In this document: piece by piece, positions 25,506-31,560 of the stretch | Numbering within the stretch: the stretch's first letter is position 1 | Layout of the letters: each line of letters opens with the position of its first letter | From: an uncultured Eubacteriales bacterium | GTDB lineage: Bacteria; Bacillota; Clostridia; Christensenellales; Borkfalkiaceae | Assembly: GCA_900542935.1 (NCBI GenBank) | Contig: UQPN01000002.1 | Coordinates: forward strand, 1-64,000 | DNA: 64,000 nt | Reading direction: 5' to 3' | Program-made: the position numbers and the translations under genes | Notes under the pieces: model-generated | What the model was told of the DNA's origin: nothing | The model's database searches: none | Seen by the model: the letters and a program-made list of their open reading frames with translations, nothing else

Positions 25506-25946
25506 ATGGAGTTTTTCGAAAAACAAAAAATGGTTTCGGCTTTGTACGAATCCGTTACGGACGACGTACGGAAAAACCATGCGCTGACGCGCGCCGGGTT
25601 TGACGTGCTGATGTTTTTAAAAAACAATCCGAGACTTAATACGGCAACGCAGATTGTCAAGTACCGGAAACTTGTGAAATCGCAGGTTTCGGGCGCGGTG
25701 GCGGAATTGACTGAACGCGGACTGATTACGGCGGAACATGCGGGCAGCAATAAAAAAACGCTGTTTTTAACGCCAACGGCGCAGGGGATTCTGCTTGCGG
25801 AAGAGGGGCGAAAGGCGCAGCGCGTATTTGCGGAAACGCTTTTCCGCGGATTTAAAAAGGAAGAAATCGATACGATGAAAGAATTTTTCGAAAGGGCTTT
25901 TGCCAACGCGGAAAATTATTTTGAGGAGAAAAAGAAATGTCGTTAG
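25506..25946 (+). CDS. MarR-family transcription regulator
   Basis: This 146-residue winged-helix protein has the MarR layout: N-terminal dimer helix, LTRAGFDVLMFLKNNP, recognition region KSQVSGAVAELTERGLI (about 56-72), wing AEHAGSNKKTLFLTPTAQG, and a long C-terminal dimer helix. ATG at 25506 follows TTGGAGAT; an upstream in-frame reading would cover the promoter. The palindrome at its transcription start is a probable self-operator. It overlaps the permease gene by 10 bases, so it most likely controls that exporter in response to the transported compound. Confidence 0.85.
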   Translation: MEFFEKQKMVSALYESVTDDVRKNHALTRAGFDVLMFLKNNPRLNTATQIVKYRKLVKSQVSGAVAELTERGLITAEHAGSNKKTLFLTPTAQGILLAEEGRKAQRVFAETLFRGFKKEEIDTMKEFFERAFANAENYFEEKKKCR

Positions 25947-26713
25947 GAATAAAAATTCTTGTGTGTTTCCTTGCCGGACTCGGCGCGGGCGTGGGAACGG
26001 GTTTTGCCGGAATGAGCGCGGCGGCGGTGATCGGTCCGATGCTGATTACCTTTCTCGGCGTGCCCGCGTATCAGGCGGTGGGCATAGGGCTTGCCAGCGA
26101 CGTGCTTGCCAGCGCTGTGAGCGCGTGGACGTATAAAAAAAGCGGCAATCTCGACGTGAAAAACAGTCTTGTGTTGCTTGCAAGCGTTTTGTGCGCCACG
26201 GTGGCGGGCAGTCTGGCGGCGAAACTTGTGCCAGAACGGGCGATGAGCGGAACGATGCAGATAGCGATGATTGTTTTAGGCTTGAAATTTATCTTGAAAC
26301 CCGTGGTTACGACAAAGGAGCAGATGCTGGAACAAAGCAGAAAATCGCGGATTATCAAGTCGGTTTTCGGCGGCGTTGCCATCGGGTTTATCTGCGGATT
26401 TGTGGGCGCGGGCGGCGGCATGATGATGCTGTTTGTGCTGACGTCGTTTCTGGGCTACGAAATGCACGTTGCCGTGGGAACAAGCGTATTTATCATGTCG
26501 TTTACGGCGCTTACCGGCGGAATCAGTCATTTTATTATCGGCGGCATGCCGGATGTGTTGTGTCTGGTTCTGTGCGTAGGGTTTACGCTGATATGTTCGC
26601 TGATTGCCGCGAAAATAGCAAATAAAGCCGACGCAAAGGTGTTGAACAGAGTTGTCGGCGCGGTGCTGATAGCAACAAGCGTTGTGATTCTTGCGGTGAA
26701 TTATTTATTCTGA
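25937..26713 (+). CDS. TauE/SafE-family membrane permease
   Basis: This 258-residue integral membrane protein has about eight hydrophobic segments in two halves. Each half begins with a Gly-rich helix: AGLGAGVGTGFAGMSAAAVIGPML and GFICGFVGAGGGMMMLFVL, the internal repeat of the TauE/SafE family. Members move sulfite, sulfoacetate or other organic anions, mostly outward; which one here is unknown. It is coupled to the MarR gene by overlap and ends at a 21-bp perfect stem terminator. Confidence 0.87.
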   Translation: MSLGIKILVCFLAGLGAGVGTGFAGMSAAAVIGPMLITFLGVPAYQAVGIGLASDVLASAVSAWTYKKSGNLDVKNSLVLLASVLCATVAGSLAAKLVPERAMSGTMQIAMIVLGLKFILKPVVTTKEQMLEQSRKSRIIKSVFGGVAIGFICGFVGAGGGMMMLFVLTSFLGYEMHVAVGTSVFIMSFTALTGGISHFIIGGMPDVLCLVLCVGFTLICSLIAAKIANKADAKVLNRVVGAVLIATSVVILAVNYLF

Positions 26714-26728
26714 TTTTGCTCGATTTGC

Positions 26729-26776
26729 AATATTAAAAACGCGGCGGGGTGGTGTCCCCGCCGCGTTTTTAATATT
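26729..26776. terminator. Very strong bidirectional terminator after the permease
   Basis: A perfect 21-bp inverted repeat (26729-26749 with 26756-26776, GC-core CGCGGCGGGG) with AAAAA/TTTTT flanks. It marks the border to the AT-rich cassette. Confidence 0.9.
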
Positions 26777-26943
26777 ACTGTTTCGGCGCGTTTAATATTC
26801 TTTTCTGCTTGAGATTTTTAACATAAAAACAAGAAGTTACAAAAAAGTGAGCAAAATCGAACTAATTCTACGCATCGTAGAGATAAAGAATTACAAGTTT
26901 AAGTTTTAAAATATTCGCTCAACGAAAAATAGAATCAAGATGC

Positions 26944-26972
26944 TTGACATAGAATGGATTTTATAGTATTAT
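26944..26972 (+). promoter_or_regulatory. Promoter of the XRE/HEPN-like cassette
   Basis: TTGACA (26944-26949), 17-bp spacer, TATTAT (26967-26972). AAGGAGG follows at 26987-26993. Confidence 0.75.
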
Positions 26973-27001
26973 TTAAATGTAAGAATAAGGAGGTGTATAC
27001 A

Positions 27002-28027
27002 GTGGAGGAAATAGGAAAAATAATTCTCCGATTGAGAAAACAAAGGGAATGGACGCAAGCGGAATTAGCGAAAAAACTCTGTGTGAGCGATAAAGCTGTG
27101 AGTAAATGGGAAAACGGAAACGGTCTGCCTGAAATTTCTCAATTGCCTATGCTTGCAGAAATATTCGGCGTAAGTATTGATTATTTAATGACAGGAGCGG
27201 AAACGCCGAAGGAAAAGACGGAAAGATTACAAAATGAGAAAACAAATAAAAACGATAGAACTGAAGGTGTGATGCCGGAGAATAGAAAAGGTGAAAAAGC
27301 AGCCGATGAATTTGTCGATGAAGCTGAAGCGGCTGTGCAATCGGCTATACATTATGGAATTTTGAATTTAGACGAGTTAAAAAACATTCAAAATTTAGCT
27401 GTATTAAGGCAAGCAATAAATAAGTATCCGGTTCATATTTTTGAGCTTTTATATCAATGGTATAATAATAAAAATTGGCGCAGATTGTTTCAATTTGCAG
27501 TGAATAATGAAAACGAATCTTTCGCGGATTCGATTCTGAATGAAGATACAGAGGCTATCGAACGGAATCTTCTGGAATATTGGTTTAATGGGCATAAAGC
27601 GAGACAAGAAAAATTAACGGTATTAAGCGTTATTGCCGAATTGCATTTAAAAAAGGACCGCTTTATCGAAGAATTGGAGAAAAAAGACGAGCGACAAAAG
27701 ATAATGGACCAACTGACGAAAGATTATTTTTACTCTGAATTTAGTAGGGGAAATAAGGCTCTTGTTATTGTTAAATTGTGTGTTCGTTTGGAAGCAATTT
27801 TAAAATACGATTACAAGCTTGTAGGAGATTTTTCAACAATGCTGGATCGTTTTTGTTTGCAATTTAATACAACGGAAGAAGATGAATTAGATTACGATCC
27901 TTATACTCCACAAACATTAAAAGAATTGAGGGAACAACGCAATAATATTGTTTTTTCTGAAAAATCGGAAATTACTATATCCGATGACGATTTACAATGG
28001 TGTATAGAGTATATTTGCAGTATGTAA
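27002..28027 (+). CDS. XRE-family regulator with a degenerate HEPN-like C-terminal domain
   Basis: This 341-residue protein starts at GTG 27002, eight bases after GGAGG. Residues 5-65 are a clear XRE helix-turn-helix (LRKQREWTQAELAKKLCVSD, KAVSKWENGNGLP, IFGVSIDYLMTG). A charged linker (75-105) and an all-helical middle follow. The last 100 residues (LCVRLEAILKYDY, LVGDFSTMLDRF, LKELREQRNNIVF, DDLQWCIEYICSM) look like a HEPN-type helical domain, in which the usual Rx4-6H motif reads RNNIVF, with Phe318 where His is expected. That would make it catalytically dead. It is the first gene of an AT-rich three-gene operon; a regulator or antitoxin role is inference. Confidence 0.7.
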   Translation: MEEIGKIILRLRKQREWTQAELAKKLCVSDKAVSKWENGNGLPEISQLPMLAEIFGVSIDYLMTGAETPKEKTERLQNEKTNKNDRTEGVMPENRKGEKAADEFVDEAEAAVQSAIHYGILNLDELKNIQNLAVLRQAINKYPVHIFELLYQWYNNKNWRRLFQFAVNNENESFADSILNEDTEAIERNLLEYWFNGHKARQEKLTVLSVIAELHLKKDRFIEELEKKDERQKIMDQLTKDYFYSEFSRGNKALVIVKLCVRLEAILKYDYKLVGDFSTMLDRFCLQFNTTEEDELDYDPYTPQTLKELREQRNNIVFSEKSEITISDDDLQWCIEYICSM

Positions 28028-28042
28028 GAACAGGGTGAAAAA

Positions 28043-28438
28043 ATGGATAAATATCAAAAATATATTTTTCAAAAAATGTTTAATATAAAAGAATCGTTTA
28101 TTTTTTCTCGTTGCTGTCCGAGCAATTTTCATTGGGACAATACGGAATATGGAAAATTTTACGAAGATGATGATGCGTTTGAATTAAGACAGGACGAGGA
28201 ATTTAAAAAGACAAAATACCTACTTAGCATTAAGAAAAAAGAACATAATCCTTTTTTGCGTATAGAAACAAAGCATGGTGAAAATTGGGAAAAAGCAGAA
28301 GAGGAGAATGGCAGTTATATTATTGTTGCCGATTTTAACGATAGAATCGAGGCAATTAAATTTGTATTCAGGAATAACCTTGCAGACGATTATATTCTGA
28401 ACATGCAATATAAGGAAGTAAACAAGACGGAAAATTAA
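28043..28438 (+). CDS. Protein of unknown function in the XRE/HEPN-like cassette
   Basis: This 131-residue acidic protein has no signal peptide or membrane helix. I do not recognise it. It has an N-terminal helical part (YQKYIFQKMFNI) and then alternating short strands (FELRQDEEF, YLLSIKKKEHNPFLRIETKHG, SYIIVADFNDRIEAIKFVF), which suggests a small alpha/beta fold. ATG follows AGGGTGA, 15 bases after the XRE gene, and the next gene starts directly after its stop. It is as AT-rich as its neighbours, so the three genes probably move together. It could be an adaptor or antitoxin. Confidence 0.6.
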   Translation: MDKYQKYIFQKMFNIKESFIFSRCCPSNFHWDNTEYGKFYEDDDAFELRQDEEFKKTKYLLSIKKKEHNPFLRIETKHGENWEKAEEENGSYIIVADFNDRIEAIKFVFRNNLADDYILNMQYKEVNKTEN

Positions 28439-29005
28439 GTGAATGACGAAAAAATTACGAAAAAAATGTGTGTAATTCAATTTAATAGCAATATCGCAAA
28501 AGATAATCGGGAAATAGGTATCGCTTTTTATGCCAATATTGGATTTTTCATAGAAATAGCACAAATGCTTGAATATAATTTAAGAAAACTCTTGTGTTTT
28601 AAGCGTGCGGTGACAGAAATCGAAAAAGATGCAATAACCTTTGAGCGAGTAAAAACAATTTGTCAAGAAGAGGACAATGCGTATACTGCTACTTATAGCG
28701 AAAAATGGACGCTTGGACGATTAATAAAAAAAATAAAAAACGAACTTGATTTAGAAGAGCCCATTTTAAAAGTAATTGATGAAATTAATGATTATCGTAT
28801 AAAATTAGTGCATATAATTTTTCAAAATAATGTTATGACACAATATTTAGTTTCTTCGGAGAATGTTCAAAAGTATATAAATGAACAGTTAATTCCGATG
28901 ACGAATAAGGCTGATGAAGTCAATCAATTGATTATTAGAGTAATCGAACATTACAGAAACGATTTGCATGTCTACAAAAAAAGTGTCGGAATAAAGATTT
29001 TGTAA
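28439..29005 (+). CDS. HEPN-like protein with intact Rx4H motif
   Basis: This 188-residue all-helical protein starts at GTG 28439, directly after the preceding stop, so translation is coupled. It contains IAQMLEYNLRKLLCF, WTLGRLIKKIKNELDL and then NDYRIKLVHIIF, with R120 and H125 spaced as in the Rx4-6H motif of HEPN ribonucleases. The arrangement (TLGRLI, about 40 residues, then R....H) is what small HEPN toxins look like. The upstream partner carries a HEPN-like tail that has lost the His. RNase activity, toxicity and phage defence are inference. ATG at 28442+ (28467) would be an alternative start. Confidence 0.55.
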   Translation: MNDEKITKKMCVIQFNSNIAKDNREIGIAFYANIGFFIEIAQMLEYNLRKLLCFKRAVTEIEKDAITFERVKTICQEEDNAYTATYSEKWTLGRLIKKIKNELDLEEPILKVIDEINDYRIKLVHIIFQNNVMTQYLVSSENVQKYINEQLIPMTNKADEVNQLIIRVIEHYRNDLHVYKKSVGIKIL

Positions 29006-29130
29006 TTGAGTGTTACGCACGAAGCGATTAAATCTTACTGCGAAATACAAGCGACGGCGGAAAACGAATAAAAAGAAAGAGGTTTATTCAAAATTATCGT
29101 TGTAAACATGATAAAACGCCGTTAAAACGC

Positions 29131-29159
29131 TTGCATAACGCAAAAAATTATGCTATAAT
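29131..29159 (+). promoter_or_regulatory. Promoter of the rimP-nusA-infB operon
   Basis: TTGCAT (29131-29136), 17-bp spacer, TATAAT (29154-29159). Confidence 0.75.
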
Positions 29160-29183
29160 GTTTATACTTAATAATCAGTAATG

Positions 29184-29215
29184 AGTATTGAGAGTGGTTC
29201 GCCACTCTCAATATT
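29184..29215 (+). promoter_or_regulatory. Leader hairpin with UUCG loop before rimP
   Basis: A 14-bp stem (29184-29197 with 29202-29215, one G-U pair) closed by a TTCG tetraloop, in the 5' leader and 7 bases before the SD GGAGGTG. There is no T-run, so it is not a terminator. It may be an autoregulatory or stabilising element. Confidence 0.65.
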
Positions 29216-29236
29216 GCTATGTGGAGGTGTTTCGCC

Positions 29237-29698
29237 GTGAAATGTAAGCCTATCGAAGAAATTAAAGCCTTTCTCGAACCGTTTGCCGAGGAACAGGGAA
29301 TCGAAATTTACGACATTGAATTCAAAGCGGGCAAAGAACCCGCGCTGACCGTTTATATCGATAAAGAGGGCGGCGTCGATCTGAATACCTGCGAAGCGTT
29401 TCACCGCGCGATAGATGAGCCGCTCGATACGCTCGACCCCACGTACGGCGAACAATATACGCTGAACGTTTCTTCGCCGGGACTGGACCGACCTTTAAAA
29501 ACCGACAAAGATTTCGCGCGGGTAAAGGGTAAGAAAGTGGAAGTAAAGCTGTTTGCGCCGATGAAAGGCAAGAAATTTTTCGAAGCGGTTTTAGAAGATT
29601 TTACGGAAACCTGCGTGATTCTGAATACGGGAAAGGAAACGGAAAAAATCGAACGGGCGAAAATCGCGCGGATCAACGAAGCAATCGATTTCGATTGA
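29237..29698 (+). CDS. rimP: Ribosome maturation factor RimP
   Basis: RimP (153 residues) is needed for 30S subunit assembly. The N-terminal alpha/beta domain shows GIEIYDIEFKAGKEPALTVYID, CEAFHRAIDEPLDTLDP and NVSSPGLDRPLKTDKDFARVKGKKVEV, the family signature; a C-terminal SH3-like barrel follows. GTG at 29237 is chosen because GGAGGTG lies 7 bases upstream; an ATG at 29219 overlaps that site. It opens the conserved rimP-nusA-ylxR-ylxQ-infB-rbfA operon. Confidence 0.94.
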   Translation: MKCKPIEEIKAFLEPFAEEQGIEIYDIEFKAGKEPALTVYIDKEGGVDLNTCEAFHRAIDEPLDTLDPTYGEQYTLNVSSPGLDRPLKTDKDFARVKGKKVEVKLFAPMKGKKFFEAVLEDFTETCVILNTGKETEKIERAKIARINEAIDFD

Positions 29699-29774
29699 GC
29701 CGCCGAATCGGATAAAAGTAAAAAATCAAACATTAAAAATAAAACACAAATCTGACTTCAGGAGAGAAAGTAAA

Positions 29775-30938
29775 ATGGACAACAAAGAATTTTTCGCTGC
29801 TTTCGACGATCTTTGCAAAGAAAAGGGAATCGGAAGAGAAGAATTTATCGAAACACTGAAAAACGCGCTCAATTCCGCTTATAAAAAGCAGTACGACGAC
29901 GGTTCGGAAGTGTTTGTGGACATCGATCCCGAAAAGGGCATTTTCGAATGTAACGCCGTGCAGAAAGTCGTGGCGGAAGTTACCGATCGCGACAGAGAAA
30001 TTTCCGTGGAAGAGGCGCAGGCGATCAATCCGGAATATCGCGAGGGCGACGAAATCGTACGTACGTTCGTACCGCAGGATTTCGGACGGATTGCGGCGCA
30101 GACGGCGCGTCAGGTAATTTTGCAGAAACTCCGCGAGAAAGAACGCGACAACACGTTTTCCGCCATTTCCGATAAGGAAGGCGAGCTGATGGAAGCGACG
30201 GTACGCAAGATTGACGATAAAAACGTGTACGTCGATTTTGCCGATCGTAAAATCGAAGGAGTGATGCTGCCGCAGGATCAGTCGCCTACGGAAAAATACG
30301 AGCCGAACGACGTTATCAAAGTATTTGTGAAGCGCGTGAAGAGCGGCGGCAGAAATTCTCAGGTGCTTGTATCTCGTACGGCGCCGGGGCTGGTGAAAAA
30401 GCTGTTCGAACAGCAGGTGCCGGAAATCGCGCAGGGGCTTGTGGAAATCAAATCCGTTTCCCGCGAGGCAGGGCACAGAACGAAGATGGCGATTTACTCT
30501 TCCGATTCCCGCGTGGACGCGGTGGGCGCGTGCGTAGGCAACAAGGGCAGCCGCGTGAACGCCGTTGTGAACGAACTGGGCGGCGAGAAAATCGATATTA
30601 TTCTCTGGAGCGAAAATCCGCTTGAATTTATCGCGAAAGCGCTTTCTCCCGCAACGGTGATTTCCGTTACGCAGACGGGCGAAAATGCCGCCGTGGCGGT
30701 TGTGCCGGACGAAAAATTGTCGCTGGCGATCGGGCGCGACGGACAGAACGCGCGTCTGGCGGCACGGCTGACGGGCTGGAAGATAGACGTGAAAGATTAT
30801 TCCACGGCGGAAAAACTCGGACTTCTGGCATATGAGAACGAGGGCGAAGAGGCGGAAGGCGAAGAGACCGCTGCCGGAACCGATGAAACGAAGAGCGCCG
30901 AAGTTGCGGCGGAAGAGACCGGAAAGACGGAAGAGTAA
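29775..30938 (+). CDS. nusA: Transcription elongation/termination factor NusA
   Basis: NusA (387 residues) binds RNA polymerase and RNA and modulates pausing, termination and antitermination. The order is an N-terminal polymerase-binding domain (1-125), an S1 domain (about 133-200, GELMEATVRKIDDKNVYVDF), KH1 and KH2 (ACVGNKGSRVNAVVNELGGEKIDIILW, then LAIGRDGQNARLAARLTGWKIDV), and an acidic tail (about 355-387) rather than the two extra repeats of E. coli NusA. That is normal for Firmicutes. The stop overlaps the start of ylxR (TAATG). Confidence 0.96.
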   Translation: MDNKEFFAAFDDLCKEKGIGREEFIETLKNALNSAYKKQYDDGSEVFVDIDPEKGIFECNAVQKVVAEVTDRDREISVEEAQAINPEYREGDEIVRTFVPQDFGRIAAQTARQVILQKLREKERDNTFSAISDKEGELMEATVRKIDDKNVYVDFADRKIEGVMLPQDQSPTEKYEPNDVIKVFVKRVKSGGRNSQVLVSRTAPGLVKKLFEQQVPEIAQGLVEIKSVSREAGHRTKMAIYSSDSRVDAVGACVGNKGSRVNAVVNELGGEKIDIILWSENPLEFIAKALSPATVISVTQTGENAAVAVVPDEKLSLAIGRDGQNARLAARLTGWKIDVKDYSTAEKLGLLAYENEGEEAEGEETAAGTDETKSAEVAAEETGKTEE

Positions 30939-31213
30939 TGGAAAAAAAAGAGCCGAAAAGAATGTGCGTCGCATGCCGCGAAATGAAAGACAAACGCGAA
31001 CTTCTGCGCGTGGTGAAAAATGCGGCGGGAGAAATCGGAATCGATTTCTCGTTCAAAGCGGCTGGACGCGGCGCGTATGTTTGCAAGAATGCGGGATGCG
31101 TAAAGCGGATGAAAAAATATCGGCTGCTGAACAAGGCGTTTTCCTCGCCCGTAAGCGAGGAGATATACGCAAAAATCGAATCGGAGTGCGCGGCGGAACA
31201 TGAAGAACGGTAA
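30938..31213 (+). CDS. ylxR: YlxR-family RNA-binding protein
   Basis: This 91-residue protein of the YlxR/RnpM family has the signature RMCVACREMKDKRELLRVV near the start and GRGAYVCKNAGCV in the middle, with paired cysteines. In Bacillus the homologue binds the RNase P RNA and modulates the enzyme; this comes from the family and is not shown here. It is translationally coupled to nusA by a one-base overlap and to the next gene by a 14-base overlap. Confidence 0.92.
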   Translation: MEKKEPKRMCVACREMKDKRELLRVVKNAAGEIGIDFSFKAAGRGAYVCKNAGCVKRMKKYRLLNKAFSSPVSEEIYAKIESECAAEHEER

Positions 31214-31556
31214 CGGAGCCGCGAAAGACGACGCGGCAAAATTGAAAGCCTATCTCGGTTTTTCTTTAAGAAGCGGAAAAATCGTGCTCGGCGCCGATAA
31301 AATCGCGGAAACGCGGCGGGGCGTACGGCTGATTCTTGCCGATTCGGACATGGGAAAAACGGCGTTGAAGCGACTGAAAGCCGCGGCGGACGAATCCGGT
31401 GCGCCGCTCTATCTGTACGACGGGCGGTTGGGCGAATTGCTGTCGATTCCCGCGGTGAAAGCGGCGGCATTGAAAGACAAAAATCTCGCGAAAGCGGCTG
31501 AAGGGGCTGTTTGCGCGGGCGAAAAGTGGAATTTATATTCGGAAGGAGAAATCTGA
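31200..31556 (+). CDS. ylxQ: L7Ae-family ribosomal-like protein YlxQ
   Basis: This 118-residue protein of the L7Ae/L30e fold probably binds kink-turn RNA. It shows LKAYLGFSLRSGKIVLGADKI, a strand-helix block RLILADSDMGKTALKRLKAAADESGAPLYLYD, and LGELLSI in place of the usual LGxxIGK. A C-terminal tail of about 25 residues is extra. It sits between ylxR and infB as in other Firmicutes and overlaps ylxR by 14 bases. Confidence 0.88.
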   Translation: MKNGNGAAKDDAAKLKAYLGFSLRSGKIVLGADKIAETRRGVRLILADSDMGKTALKRLKAAADESGAPLYLYDGRLGELLSIPAVKAAALKDKNLAKAAEGAVCAGEKWNLYSEGEI

Positions 31557-31560
31557 ACTT

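Noticed and set aside
26777..26943. Attachment site or IS ends around the XRE/HEPN-like cassette
   Set aside because: I found no direct repeat or terminal inverted repeat flanking 26.8-29.1 kb other than the permease terminator; no transposase or integrase is present.
29733..30974. 413-codon minus-strand ORF opposite nusA
   Set aside because: His/Arg/Phe-rich shadow with no SD or protein motif; nusA is unambiguous.
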